Translations under genes and position numbers: made by a program
Notes under the pieces: generated by a model
What the model was told of the DNA's origin: nothing
Database searches by the model: none
Seen by the model: only the letters and a program-made list of their open reading frames with translations
Shown: positions 32,661 to 42,900 of the stretch, one piece after another
How positions within the stretch are numbered: the first letter of the stretch is position 1
Layout of the letters: every line of letters begins with the position of its first letter
Origin: JAAYUJ01 sp963698165
GTDB lineage: Bacteria; Desulfobacterota; Syntrophobacteria; Syntrophobacterales; Syntrophobacteraceae
Length of the DNA: 64,000 nt
Reading direction: 5' to 3'
NCBI GenBank assembly: GCA_963698165.1
Contig: CAVOPT010000012.1
Location: 1-64,000, forward strand

Positions 32661-34415
32661 ATGCTCTGGAAACTGAAGCAGCGCCAACTGGCGTGGCTTG
32701 CCGAGGAAAAGGGGACAATCCACAAGGATTGGGGAGGAAAGCTGCGGATTGCCCTCGCCTTTCCCAATCGCTACGCCGTGGGCATGTCCAATCTGGGTTT
32801 CCAGTCGGTGTACGGAGCATTCAACAGCTTCCAGGACGTCCTCTGCGAAAGGGTCTTCTACCCCGAGCCCGAAGACCTCGAACTGTTGCGGCAGAATCCG
32901 GGTCAGATTATCTCCGTCGAATCCCAACGCCCCATCAGCAATTTTCACCTCCTTGCCTTCTCCATTCCCTTCGAGAACGACTATGTCCAGGCCCTGGAGA
33001 TGCTCACCATGGCCGGGATTCCAGCCATGGCGGAACAGCGGACGGAGACCCACCCCCTCGTTGCCGCGGGAGGCATCGCCGTCTTTCTGAACCCCGAGCC
33101 CCTCGCCCCGTTCATGGACTTCTTCTTCATCGGGGAAGCGGAGGCGATCCTTCCGGACTTCTGGTCCGGCTGGCAGGAATGGAAAGATAGCGGCATATCC
33201 CGCGGGGAGCTTCTCCTCGAGCTTGCAAGGCAGATCCCAGGCGTATACGTCCCGTCCCTTTACAGCGTGAGTTACGGATCGGAGGGGACCATGGCCGCCG
33301 TGGAGCCTGTATCGGAGCGGGGAATCCCCGAGCGGGTCGCCTACAGAAGAGCTGACCTCTCCCGGGCGCCTCCATGCCGAACCCTGATAACCACACCCAA
33401 CACTGAATTCAGTGACGCAACCTTGATCGAAATTGGAAGAGGCTGTGGCAGGGGATGCCGGTTCTGCGCGGCAGGATATGTCTACCGCCCGGTGCGGTTC
33501 CACTGCGCCAACGCAGTCCTCGGCGCGGGTGACGACATCGCCACCCTGGACCGCAGAGTCGGTCTTGTCAGCGCGGCCGTTTCGGACCACCCGGAAATCA
33601 CCGAAATATGCGAAACACTCCTCCGTCGCGGCGCATCCGTTTCATTCTCGTCCCTGAGAGCGGACACCATCTCTCCTGCCGTGCTTTCCGCACTCAGGGC
33701 GAGTCGGCATCGGGCCGTCGCCATGGCCCCCGAAGCAGGGTCTGAAAGACTTCGCCGGGTCATCAACAAGAACATCACGGAAGATCAGGTCGTGGATGCT
33801 GCCGAGAGGATGGTCGAGGAGGGCATCCTCCAGCTGAAGCTCTATTTCATGATCGGCCTTCCCACGGAGACCCTCGATGACCTGGAGGCCATCGTGGACA
33901 TGGCCAAGCGGGTCAAGCACCAGGTGTTGAAGAAGAGTCGAGGCAAGAGCCATCTCGGGACCATCACCCTGAGTGTGAACGCTTTCGTCCCCAAGGCTTT
34001 CACACCTTTTCAATGGGTTCCCTTCGCGGGGGTCCGGACTCTCAAGGAGCGGGCCCGATGGATTCAGAAGGCTCTGCGGAAGGTCCCCAATGTCCGTGTC
34101 CACTTCGACCTGCCCAAGTGGTCCTATGTGCAGGCACTGCTTGCCCGAGGAGACCGCAGGGTCGCCCTGTTCCTGGAAAAGGTCGCACTCCGCGGCCTCT
34201 CATGGCAGCAGGCCCTGCGCCATGACCCGTTGAATTCCGATTTCTGGGTTGTGCGGGGGAGAGGACAGGACGAGCTTTTCCCGTGGGAAATCATCGACCA
34301 CGGGATCAAGCGGGCCTTCCTGTGGGAGGAGTACCAGCGGGCCATGGAGGGGAAGACGAGCCCCCCCTGCCGGCCCGAAACAGACTGCACCCGCTGCGGT
34401 GTGTGCCGAGGGTGA
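32661..34415 (+). CDS. Radical SAM protein with B12-binding-like N-terminus (TIGR03960 type)
   Basis: The 584-residue protein has an N-terminal domain (ALAFPNRYAVGMSNLGFQSVYG) typical of the TIGR03960 group, then a radical SAM core with the cluster motif CGRGCRFCAAGYVYRPVR (CX3CX2C). A second cysteine set is at the C-terminus (CRPETDCTRCGVCRG). The reaction is unknown; in many bacteria the gene is paired with a DUF2344 gene upstream of ribonuclease G, which is not the case here. It begins 64 bases after ftsZ. Confidence 0.85.
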   Translation: MLWKLKQRQLAWLAEEKGTIHKDWGGKLRIALAFPNRYAVGMSNLGFQSVYGAFNSFQDVLCERVFYPEPEDLELLRQNPGQIISVESQRPISNFHLLAFSIPFENDYVQALEMLTMAGIPAMAEQRTETHPLVAAGGIAVFLNPEPLAPFMDFFFIGEAEAILPDFWSGWQEWKDSGISRGELLLELARQIPGVYVPSLYSVSYGSEGTMAAVEPVSERGIPERVAYRRADLSRAPPCRTLITTPNTEFSDATLIEIGRGCGRGCRFCAAGYVYRPVRFHCANAVLGAGDDIATLDRRVGLVSAAVSDHPEITEICETLLRRGASVSFSSLRADTISPAVLSALRASRHRAVAMAPEAGSERLRRVINKNITEDQVVDAAERMVEEGILQLKLYFMIGLPTETLDDLEAIVDMAKRVKHQVLKKSRGKSHLGTITLSVNAFVPKAFTPFQWVPFAGVRTLKERARWIQKALRKVPNVRVHFDLPKWSYVQALLARGDRRVALFLEKVALRGLSWQQALRHDPLNSDFWVVRGRGQDELFPWEIIDHGIKRAFLWEEYQRAMEGKTSPPCRPETDCTRCGVCRG

Positions 34416-34586
34416 CGGGAGAATTCCCGATTCCTACACGTCCTCAAATATCCTATCCCGTGGCGCCCGTGGTTGCACCCGCGAGAGCCGTGAATTAAAA
34501 TCTTGCATCAGGATCATTGAAAAAAAATGATAAGGTGCAAACTGGGTCGTCGACCCGGATTCCTTTTGGAGGAGATTTAGAAAACG

Positions 34587-35492
34587 ATGTCTGAACACGA
34601 TTATTACCAAATCCTTGGTGTGTCTTCGGAAGCTTCCGCGGAAGAGATCAAGAAGATTTACCGGAAGCTCGCCCTGGAAACACACCCCGACCGAAACCCC
34701 GGGGATTCGGGTGCCGAGGAGCGGTTCAAGAAGATCAGCGAAGCCTATGGTGTATTGAGTGACACTCAGAAACGTGCCCAGTACGACCAGTACCGCCGGT
34801 TCGGGTATCATCAGCGCACAGGGGGAGCGACGCAGCAGGGGTTCGGATATTCCCAGGAGGAGATTCTGAGGGATTTTTTCGCCAGTCGCCATGCTCGCGA
34901 CATGTTCGCGGACATGCAGCGGGAATTCCAGAGGATGGGTTTCCGCTTCGATGACCGTTTCTTCAACCGCATCTTCTTCGGGGGCGACAGCATTTATTTC
35001 AACAGCGTTTTCTGGAACGGTCCGGTTCGAGTTCGAGTCTTCAAATATGGCAGAACCAGCCCTTCCGGCAGGCAGGCCCCCGAGGCCGGTGCCGATAAGC
35101 AAGAGCCTTCGGGGATCGAACCCGAACGGACGGGAATGCTGGGTGGCCCCCTTTCCTTCGTGGTCAATGCCGGCAAGAAGGTGGGCGGCTTCCTGCTGCG
35201 AAAAGCCGGAGAACTCCTGGGATTTTCGGGAACCCAGTCCAAGCCGCAACTCGGCACGGATCAGGAAAAGTCCGACATCACCTACCATCTCTCCATATCT
35301 TCCGAGGAGGCCTCAATGGGCACCGTCGTGGAGCTGGAGCTTCCCCATCTCGGTAAAGGTCGGCGTGTTTCCGTGAGGATTCCTCCCGGGGTGAAGGAAG
35401 GCACGAGGCTGCGACTGAGAGACATGGGGAGGCCTTTTGCGGAGCGACCTCGAAATCGCGGGGACCTCTACCTGCAGCTCAGGGTGCAATGA
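34587..35492 (+). CDS. J-domain chaperone (CbpA-like, no zinc domain)
   Basis: The 301-residue protein starts with a J domain whose HPD motif is at 33-35 (YRKLALETHPDRNPG). A middle region rich in Phe, Arg and Gly (70-130) and a 90-residue linker lack the CXXCXGXG repeats of DnaJ. The C-terminus (DITYHLSISSEEASMGT to GDLYLQLRVQ) matches the second DnaJ substrate-binding barrel; the first barrel seems missing or degenerate. It should stimulate a DnaK-type Hsp70. GGAGG lies 12 bases before the ATG. The 3' ends of this gene and the convergent selA overlap by 14 bases. Confidence 0.88.
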   Translation: MSEHDYYQILGVSSEASAEEIKKIYRKLALETHPDRNPGDSGAEERFKKISEAYGVLSDTQKRAQYDQYRRFGYHQRTGGATQQGFGYSQEEILRDFFASRHARDMFADMQREFQRMGFRFDDRFFNRIFFGGDSIYFNSVFWNGPVRVRVFKYGRTSPSGRQAPEAGADKQEPSGIEPERTGMLGGPLSFVVNAGKKVGGFLLRKAGELLGFSGTQSKPQLGTDQEKSDITYHLSISSEEASMGTVVELELPHLGKGRRVSVRIPPGVKEGTRLRLRDMGRPFAERPRNRGDLYLQLRVQ

Positions 35493-36924
35493 TTCTCGCC
35501 CGAGGAGCAAACCCCAGCAAAACCGCGAAGGCCTGTTGAAGGATGCCGAAATCCTGTGGTTGAAGGGTTCGCACATCCATGAGAACCCGATCGGATTCGA
35601 TGCGGGCAATGATTGGAGGTCGGTTGCTTCTCAGGGCCAATTCGATGGCCCGTGCGCTGAAGCGGGAAGAACCGACGGCAACGGCGAACGAATCGAGATC
35701 CTGGCCGGGGAGTGAACCGCCTCCAACCTGCGAAAGACATGGCTGAACGGTGAACTGGAACTCCTCCTTCGGGTCCGCCTGCCTCAACAGTGAGGCCAAT
35801 TCCTCCGCCCTCTCCCGCAGGACCTCGGGTGAGACCACGATCATGCGCAGGGTCGGCACCTTCTCCAGAGCTTCCCTTTCGTCACGGTAAAGGTGAAGTG
35901 TGGCCTCCAGTGCCCCGAGAGTCATCTTATCCACCCTGAGGGCCCTCGTCAGGGGATTCTTCCTGCATCGGGCCACCAGGTCCTTCCTGCCGATGATGAT
36001 GCCTGCTTGTGGACCTCCCAGCAGCTTGTCACCACTGAAGGTGATCACATCGGCACCAGCCTGAACGGCTTTCTGCACCGTGGGCTCGCCGCGGAGTCCG
36101 TAAGGCTCGAAGTCCAGGAAGGACCCGCTCCCCAAGTCTTCCACAACCGGTATTCCCTTTTCCCTCCCCAGGGCCACCAGCTTTTCCAGCGGGACTTCGG
36201 AAGTGAATCCGATCATGCGGTAATTACTCGTGTGCACTTTCATGAGGAGCGCCGTCCGTTCATTGATGGCGGCCGCATAGTCGTAGAGGTGCGTTCGATT
36301 GGTGCACCCCACCTCCCGGAGGATGGCCCCGCTCGCCCTCATCACGTCGGGGATCCGGAACGATCCGCCGATCTCCACCAGCTGGCCCCGGGACACGATG
36401 ACTTCCCTGTCTCCGGCAAGTGTGTTCAGGACGAGAAAGACGGCCCCCGCATTGTTGTTCACCACAAGAGCGGCCTCGGATCCCGTCAGCTCGCAAAGGA
36501 TGGCTTCCGCATGGACATACCGGGAGCCTCGTTGCCCTCTTTCCAGATCGTATTCCAGGTTGTTGTAGCTGCGGCAGATCTCCGCCAGGCGGACGACGGC
36601 CTCCTCGGGGAGGAGGGACCTGCCCAGGTTGGTGTGGATGACGATACCCGTGGCGTTGACAAGGGTACGAAGGGTGTATCGTCCAAGGACCTCGATCTGC
36701 TCCATAACCAGTTCCACGAGGTGTGAAACCTCGAGGTTCACGCCCCAGGCGCCGGATGGATCAGCGAGAATCTCCCTCCTCCTGGATTCGAGCACTTGAC
36801 GCACACTTTCAAGGACGAGCCTTCGAGGATGGCGGCCCAGGGCTTCCCGGACGGCGTCCGTCTGGAGCAGCCTGTCCACGCCGGGCAGCCTGCGAAGCAT
36901 CTCCTGTGAGGATATTTCCGACAT
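35479..36924 (-). CDS. selA: L-seryl-tRNA(Sec) selenium transferase
   Basis: SelA is a PLP enzyme that converts seryl-tRNA(Sec) to selenocysteyl-tRNA(Sec). The 481-residue protein has RLPGVDRLL, VNATGIVIHTNLGRSLLP, NNAGAVFLVL, EDLGSGSFLDF and the PLP-lysine segment ITFSGDKLLGGPQAG. selB, selC and selD are not in the window and no in-frame UGA selenoprotein was recognised here, so those genes must lie elsewhere. It is divergent from mfd and convergent with the J-domain gene. Confidence 0.95.
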   Translation of the reverse strand: MSEISSQEMLRRLPGVDRLLQTDAVREALGRHPRRLVLESVRQVLESRRREILADPSGAWGVNLEVSHLVELVMEQIEVLGRYTLRTLVNATGIVIHTNLGRSLLPEEAVVRLAEICRSYNNLEYDLERGQRGSRYVHAEAILCELTGSEAALVVNNNAGAVFLVLNTLAGDREVIVSRGQLVEIGGSFRIPDVMRASGAILREVGCTNRTHLYDYAAAINERTALLMKVHTSNYRMIGFTSEVPLEKLVALGREKGIPVVEDLGSGSFLDFEPYGLRGEPTVQKAVQAGADVITFSGDKLLGGPQAGIIIGRKDLVARCRKNPLTRALRVDKMTLGALEATLHLYRDEREALEKVPTLRMIVVSPEVLRERAEELASLLRQADPKEEFQFTVQPCLSQVGGGSLPGQDLDSFAVAVGSSRFSARAIELALRSNRPPIIARIESDRVLMDVRTLQPQDFGILQQAFAVLLGFAPRARIIAP

Positions 36925-37053
36925 CGATCCATCTTCCTTTAAATGCGCCCTTTATTCCTCTTGCGGACTTTCTTTGAGCCTCAGGATTGCTTATACTCTT
37001 TTTCCAGTTTCAGCAAACCGGTTTTTCCTGATGGTTAAGGATGATGTGACGGA

Positions 37054-40000
37054 GTGAGCTCGAGAACGTTAAAGGAACACAGTCCATTTGCCCCATCAGC
37101 CGGCATTTCCGCCGAGTCCTGGAAGCAGACCTCGGAAGAAGTCCTCGCTTTCATTGCAAATTCGTCCGAGTCTCTGTCTCTTCGAGGTGTTGAGCCCGGC
37201 GCCCTGGCCTTCTTGATTTCCCGGTCTTTGCGGACCCTCCGCAAGCCGTATCTGTTGATCGCTCCATCGGACCGGGAAGCGGAAAAATACGCCGACATGC
37301 TCGCGTTCTTCTGGGGTCGCGACGAGCAGCGGGCCGACGCGCCGCTGGACCGTCGAGTCTGGCTCCTTCCCTCGCGAACGGGCCACAACGCGCAGTGGCT
37401 GGGCAAGATGGAGTCCACGGCCAGAAGGCTCGAGGCTCTGTACGCCCTCCGGGCCGCTCCCGCCCCGAACGTCATCGTCACCTCCGCACTGGCTCTGGCC
37501 GAACGATTGCCTCCACCCGAAGTCCTCACGGCCCAGGTGGAATACAAAGTCCCAGGGGACGAGATCGACATGGAGGCCCTGGGCCGCCGGGCCGTCGAGA
37601 GAGGCTATTACCGGGTGCCGCTGGTGGAGGAACACGGAGACTTCAGCCAGCGGGGTGGAGTCCTCGACGTCTACGCCCCCCTATACCGTTGGCCTCTTCG
37701 CCTGGAATTCTTCGGGGACGAACTGGAATCCGTCCGCCTGTTTCACCCAAGTTCCCAGCGGTCCCTGGGAATCCTCCAGGACTTTCTTTTGCTTCCGGCA
37801 AGCGAGATCGTTCTCGACACCGCAGCCCGGGAACGGGCTCAGGCGGCAGTCTATGCGGCCGTGGACAGCGAGAGGCTGACCGTCGCCGCGGCAAATGTCT
37901 GGCTGGATAAACTGCAGGAAGGCCACCAGTTCGGCGCCTTTGAGGCGATCTTCCCCGTTTTTTTCGAAAAGACGGCCACACTGTTCGATTATCTCGCCCC
38001 CCGCACCGTGCTGGTATGGTCTGATGCAGCCGGCATCGGGAAAACCATCGAGGAGCATTACCAGCAGAGTTGCCGCAATTGGGAAGAAAGGGCAAATCCC
38101 AACGAATGGCGCTCCCCGCCGACAGACCTCTTTCAGGACCCGCAGCGGCTTGCCCTCGACGCCGAGGGTTTCCAGAGCATCAAGGTCAACACCTTCTTCG
38201 AGCCGTCCTCCACCCAACGGATCGTCGATTTGGGAACGAGTTCGCAGGAACAGCTCCTTCAGGCTGTCAAAGCGCAGCCGAGCAGGGAACGCCTCCTGGA
38301 GCCCGTGGCAAGACAGTTCAGGAGTTGGCAGCAGGAGGGCATTCGACCGTTCCTGGTCTGCCGCCACACGGAGCAGGCGAAGAGGCTCCACGAGCTTCTC
38401 CAGGGCTACGGGATAGGGGTTCTCCTGAGCACCCAGCCCTTTGGCGAAGAATCCTACGATTCCCAGGATGTGAAAGTGATGGTCGGCCCCCTGGACAAAG
38501 GCTTCCTCTGGCCGGCGGAGCAGTTGACCGTCGTTTCGGAGGAGGAGCTCTTTGGAAAGAGGCCCCGCAGGCATAACAGGAAGTCGGTATCAGGCCTGTT
38601 TCTCAGCTCTTTCCAGGATCTCCACGGTGGCGACTACGTGGTGCACGTGGACCATGGGATAGGGGTTTACAGGGAACTGGTTCACCTGAAGGTGGGTGCC
38701 ACTGAAAGCGATTTCCTTCTCCTGGATTACACGGACGGGGACCGCCTCTACGTTCCTGTGGACAGGCTCCAGAAGGTTCAGAAGTACCTCGGTGTCGAAG
38801 GCCGGGGGCCCCGTGTGGACAGGCTCGGCGGGAAGTCCTGGGAGACGGCCAAGAAAAAGGCACGGGAATCCGCTGAGCGCATCGCTGAAGAACTGCTCAA
38901 CCTGTACGCCGCGCGCCAAATCGATGAAGGTTTTCAATTCTCATCTCCCGATAATCTTTTCAGGGAATTCGAAGCCACTTTTTCCTACGAGGAAACCGAC
39001 GACCAGATCAGTGCCATCGAGGATGTTCTGGCGGACATGGCATCCAAGCGCCCCATGGACCGCCTGATTTGCGGCGACGTGGGTTACGGCAAGACCGAGG
39101 TGGCCCTCCGCGCCTCCTTCAAAGCCGTCATGGACGGAAAACAGGTGGCCATGCTCGTTCCCACAACCGTTCTTGCGGAACAGCACACCCAGACCTTCAA
39201 TGAGCGCTTCGACGGCTTTCCCGTGCGCATCGCCTCGCTGAGCCGCTTCAAGACCAAGAGCCAACAGAACCAGGTTCTCGAAGGATTGAAGAAGGGGGCC
39301 ATCGACATCGTTGTGGGCACCCATCGACTCCTGCAGAAGGACCTCGTCTTCCGTGACCTGGGACTCCTGATCGTGGACGAGGAGCACCGTTTCGGGGTCA
39401 AGGACAAGGAGCGACTCAAACAGATGCGGGCAGCTGTGGACGTCCTCACCCTCACGGCCACCCCGATTCCCCGCACCCTGCAGATGTCCCTCACCGGGAT
39501 CCGCGATCTCAGCACGATTGAAACGCCGCCCGAGGACCGGCGGGCCATCGAGACCTACGTCACCCAGTATGACGAGCTCACCATTAGAGAGGCGATCCAC
39601 CGGGAACTGGTTCGAGGGGGGCAGGTATTCTTTGTCCACAACCACGTTCAGAGCATCTTCCAGATGGCCGCGATGCTCGGCCGGCTGATCCCCGAAGCGC
39701 GCATCGCCGTGGCCCACGGCCAAATGAGGGAAAGGGAGCTCGAGAAGGTGATGCTCGATTTCATCGGCCGCAAGACGGATGTCCTGGTGTGTACCACGAT
39801 CATCGAGTCGGGGCTGGACATTCCGGCGGCCAACACCATCGTCATCAACCGAGCCGACAAGTTCGGCCTGGCTCAAATCTACCAGTTGCGCGGGCGCGTC
39901 GGGAGGTCCAGCGAACAGGCCTATGCATACCTCCTCGTTCCCGGCGAACGCCTCATCACCCGTGACGCCCAGAAGAGGCTGCGGGCCCTCATGGACTTCA

Positions 40001-40635
40001 GTGAACTGGGAGCCGGTCTGAAGATCGCCATGAACGACCTGCAGATTCGCGGGGGAGGCACCATACTGGGGTCCGCCCAATCGGGGCACATTGCCGCGGT
40101 GGGCTATGAGCTCTATCTGGAGCTGCTCGAACAGACCATTGCCGGGATGAAGGGAGAAAAGACCGGGTCCGAAGCCGTGGACCCGGAGATCAACCTCGCC
40201 ATTTCGGCCTTCCTGCCGGAGGATTTCATAGGCGACACGGATCAGAGGCTTCTGGCCTACAAGCGACTGGCCACCGCACCCGATGACGCGACTATAGAGG
40301 ATCTGGCCAACGAGTGGCGGGACCGCTTCGGACCGTTTCCTGAAAGTGCGAGGAATCTCATCGTGTTGTCGAAATCCCGCCTGCTCTTCAAAGAGATCGG
40401 CATCGTCCGGGTGGACGGCGACGGCGAAACCTTCGCCATCTCCTTTTCTCCCGGCGCCGACCTGCCCGGGCTCATTCCGTTTCTCGAGGACAAGAAGTGC
40501 ACATTCGCTCTGGAAGGCGATCGCAGGCTGCGCATTGAAATCTGGGGACGGGATGCGGCTCAGCAGTTGCTGCGGCTGAAAAGCATCTTGAAAGAGTTCC
40601 AGGAACGTGATAGTGATGTCAAGTCAATTCAGTAG
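37054..40635 (+). CDS. mfd: Transcription-repair coupling factor Mfd
   Basis: Mfd removes stalled RNA polymerase and recruits UvrA. The 1193-residue protein has the UvrB-like N-terminal module with SQRGGVLDVYAPLY, the RNA-polymerase-interacting domain around VHVDHGIGVYREL, and superfamily 2 helicase motifs: Walker A GDVGYGKTEVALRA (about 674), DEEH in VDEEHRFGV (about 773), TATPIPRTLQMSL and QLRGRVGRS. The C-terminal autoinhibitory domain follows. GTG at 37054 is the likely start. Length is typical. Confidence 0.96.
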   Translation: MSSRTLKEHSPFAPSAGISAESWKQTSEEVLAFIANSSESLSLRGVEPGALAFLISRSLRTLRKPYLLIAPSDREAEKYADMLAFFWGRDEQRADAPLDRRVWLLPSRTGHNAQWLGKMESTARRLEALYALRAAPAPNVIVTSALALAERLPPPEVLTAQVEYKVPGDEIDMEALGRRAVERGYYRVPLVEEHGDFSQRGGVLDVYAPLYRWPLRLEFFGDELESVRLFHPSSQRSLGILQDFLLLPASEIVLDTAARERAQAAVYAAVDSERLTVAAANVWLDKLQEGHQFGAFEAIFPVFFEKTATLFDYLAPRTVLVWSDAAGIGKTIEEHYQQSCRNWEERANPNEWRSPPTDLFQDPQRLALDAEGFQSIKVNTFFEPSSTQRIVDLGTSSQEQLLQAVKAQPSRERLLEPVARQFRSWQQEGIRPFLVCRHTEQAKRLHELLQGYGIGVLLSTQPFGEESYDSQDVKVMVGPLDKGFLWPAEQLTVVSEEELFGKRPRRHNRKSVSGLFLSSFQDLHGGDYVVHVDHGIGVYRELVHLKVGATESDFLLLDYTDGDRLYVPVDRLQKVQKYLGVEGRGPRVDRLGGKSWETAKKKARESAERIAEELLNLYAARQIDEGFQFSSPDNLFREFEATFSYEETDDQISAIEDVLADMASKRPMDRLICGDVGYGKTEVALRASFKAVMDGKQVAMLVPTTVLAEQHTQTFNERFDGFPVRIASLSRFKTKSQQNQVLEGLKKGAIDIVVGTHRLLQKDLVFRDLGLLIVDEEHRFGVKDKERLKQMRAAVDVLTLTATPIPRTLQMSLTGIRDLSTIETPPEDRRAIETYVTQYDELTIREAIHRELVRGGQVFFVHNHVQSIFQMAAMLGRLIPEARIAVAHGQMRERELEKVMLDFIGRKTDVLVCTTIIESGLDIPAANTIVINRADKFGLAQIYQLRGRVGRSSEQAYAYLLVPGERLITRDAQKRLRALMDFSELGAGLKIAMNDLQIRGGGTILGSAQSGHIAAVGYELYLELLEQTIAGMKGEKTGSEAVDPEINLAISAFLPEDFIGDTDQRLLAYKRLATAPDDATIEDLANEWRDRFGPFPESARNLIVLSKSRLLFKEIGIVRVDGDGETFAISFSPGADLPGLIPFLEDKKCTFALEGDRRLRIEIWGRDAAQQLLRLKSILKEFQERDSDVKSIQ

Positions 40636-40666
40636 CTTACGAATTCACGCCGCATGAGGGGACGGA

Positions 40667-41641
40667 ATGCATCTGGGATCGAAGATAATCTGGTCTGTGT
40701 GTTTTGTTTTGCTGTGGTTTGGACTGGCCGCCGGAGAAAAGTTGGACAGGATCGTCGCGGTCGTCAATGGGGACATCATCCTGTACAGCGAACTCCAGGA
40801 CTATGTCAACCGAGTGGCCAAGAAGTCTCCGGAAATAAGACTGGACGATCCCAAGACGAAAAAGCAAATAGAAGGGGAAATACTCCAGCAGCTGATACGT
40901 GAGCGCTTGACCGATCAGGAAGCCAAACGGCTCAAGATCACCGTCAGCCAATCCGAGGTGGACCAGGCGTTGGAGGGAATAAAACGGGAGAACAACCTCA
41001 ACGATGCCAAATTCGACGAAATGCTCCAGCAAATGGGGCAGAATCGTGCCCAGTTTCGAGACAATATCAAGCGGGAGATGGAGCGCTCGCGCCTTTTGGA
41101 GCGCGTTTTGAAGTCCAAAATCGTGGTCACCAACGAACAGGTGGATCAGTTCCTGAAATCAAAGGGTGCCGACGCTTCGCCAGCAGTAAGGGAGAAGCGA
41201 AGGCTCGCCATGATTTTTCTACCATTTCCCCAAGGGGGGGACAGCAAGAAGTCAGAGGAGATTGAGAAATTGGGGAGGGAGATTTACAACAAATTGAAGA
41301 GCGGGGGGGACTTCGCCAAACTCGCCCGTGAACATTCCCAGGGACCCTCGGCGAGTGAGGGTGGAGACATAGGCTTTGTGGCCACCGAGGATCTTTCCCC
41401 GTTCATCGAGGAAGCGACGCGGGGGCTTGGGAAGGACGAGCTCTCCAAGCCTGTGAAAACGCCTCAGGGCATTTACATTTTCAGAGTCCTCGACTCGCAG
41501 AAAGAACGGGTCTTGCCCGGGCAGTCGGCAGGTTCCCGCGAGGCGGTCCAAAGGATGCTCTATCAAAAAGAGCTGAGCAGAAAATTCGATGAATGGACCA
41601 AGGAACTGGAGGCCAAAGCATTCATAGAGATCTCTCTCTGA
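40667..41641 (+). CDS. SurA-like periplasmic peptidyl-prolyl isomerase
   Basis: The 324-residue protein has a signal peptide (about 6-22), a helical SurA N-terminal domain beginning DRIVAVVNGDIILYSEL, and one parvulin (PpiC) domain (about 175-275) with FAKLAREHSQGPSASEGGDIGFV. It would assist outer-membrane protein folding. It has one PPIase domain rather than two. It starts 32 bases after mfd and is followed by the RodZ-like gene. Confidence 0.9.
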   Translation: MHLGSKIIWSVCFVLLWFGLAAGEKLDRIVAVVNGDIILYSELQDYVNRVAKKSPEIRLDDPKTKKQIEGEILQQLIRERLTDQEAKRLKITVSQSEVDQALEGIKRENNLNDAKFDEMLQQMGQNRAQFRDNIKREMERSRLLERVLKSKIVVTNEQVDQFLKSKGADASPAVREKRRLAMIFLPFPQGGDSKKSEEIEKLGREIYNKLKSGGDFAKLAREHSQGPSASEGGDIGFVATEDLSPFIEEATRGLGKDELSKPVKTPQGIYIFRVLDSQKERVLPGQSAGSREAVQRMLYQKELSRKFDEWTKELEAKAFIEISL

Positions 41642-41730
41642 CAGCCGCCGTGTGTTTCCCGCGAGGGAACACGGGGGTACGCCGGAACAATTCCTCCGTC
41701 ATCACAACGAAAGATGGACCCAAGCCGCCA

Positions 41731-42690
41731 ATGACCTCCATGCAAGAGCTTTCGGAGTATTTGAAGTCGGAAAGAGAGCGACAGGGGCTCTCTCTCGATG
41801 CCCTGTCGGAACGCGCGCATGTCAGTGTGAGCATGCTCAGGCACCTCGAGGAAGGCGAGTACGACCTCATCGGCACCTCTCTGCTCATTCGCAATTTTGT
41901 CCGCGCCTACTGCTCCGTTCTGGCTATAGACCCCGAGCCCCTGATACAGAAATATGCCCCTGATATCCATGCGTGCGACGGTCAAGACAGGGGAATCCAG
42001 CGCTACAGGAGCGTGGTGAAGGCACTCAAGACCAAGCGCCGCATTGGAATCCTCCCTGTCTTGTTTCTCCTCATCGTCACCGCGGGGGGAGTCTACGGGG
42101 GCACCTGGCTTTGGAAACGTTACGAGCGCCAATCGGCTCCGCAGAGCATCACTGGAGTCTACTCTCAGCAGGAGCTTCCAGCGGATCTCCCGGAAAAAGA
42201 GGCCAAACCCCAGGAGCCCGACGCAAAAATCGGAAAGCCTCCTGTCCAGGAGAAGGGGCCCGTGCGACACGTCCCCGCCGAATCGCAGAGTGGACAGGCG
42301 ACCGAGCGTCTGATGCACCAGGGAAAACCTGCGGAGGGTGTTGTGGCCAAGCCCGCGGGCGTTGGGGAGAGTCCTTCGGAGGTGCTCCCTGATGAGAAGC
42401 CTTCTGAGCATGTCAGAGAGGCTGGGAAGAAGCAGGTTTTTTCGGTGGAAGCCGAGCAAAAGACCTGGATCCAGGTGAGGGTCGACAACAAGGCGCCGCA
42501 GGAAGCCCTTTTGCAGCCCGGTGAGAAGCGTGAATGGGAGGCGGAGGAGACCATGCAGGTGGTTGTCGGCAATGCGGGGGGTATCCGCATGATGTGGAAC
42601 GGGACTGCCTTGAACGTTCAGGGCAAACCTGGATCCGTGCTCCGTTTTAGGCTCCCCGAACAGGGCACTTCCGGAGACAACCGAACCTGA
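41731..42690 (+). CDS. RodZ-like membrane protein (HTH_25 and DUF4115)
   Basis: From the ATG at 41731 the 319-residue protein has a cytoplasmic HTH (SEYLKSERERQGLSLDALSERAHVSVSMLRHLEEG), a transmembrane helix (about 109-127), a 110-residue Pro/Glu/Lys-rich linker and a C-terminal DUF4115 domain (VEAEQKTWIQVRVDNKAP). RodZ links MreB to the wall machinery. An in-frame start at 41593 lies inside the previous gene and would prefix unrelated sequence. Confidence 0.85.
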   Translation: MTSMQELSEYLKSERERQGLSLDALSERAHVSVSMLRHLEEGEYDLIGTSLLIRNFVRAYCSVLAIDPEPLIQKYAPDIHACDGQDRGIQRYRSVVKALKTKRRIGILPVLFLLIVTAGGVYGGTWLWKRYERQSAPQSITGVYSQQELPADLPEKEAKPQEPDAKIGKPPVQEKGPVRHVPAESQSGQATERLMHQGKPAEGVVAKPAGVGESPSEVLPDEKPSEHVREAGKKQVFSVEAEQKTWIQVRVDNKAPQEALLQPGEKREWEAEETMQVVVGNAGGIRMMWNGTALNVQGKPGSVLRFRLPEQGTSGDNRT

Positions 42691-42900
42691 GGCACCAGTT
42701 GCGCCGTTGCTCATCCGTGGTCGGCCTGACAGTCCCTGATTTTTGGCATTTTCGAATGAGGAGTCATCCCCGAGACACGCAACGGGGGCAACCGGCTCTT
42801 CACCCAGAAGGTTCAAGCCAACAGGCATTCCAGTCCTTGCATACCTTGCGAATCGGGCGGCTCCACCGGAAGCTTTGTGCCTTGAATCGTTACGAGCATT

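Noticed and set aside
38941..40089. 382-residue antisense frame inside mfd
   Set aside because: Shadow of the conserved helicase domain of Mfd.
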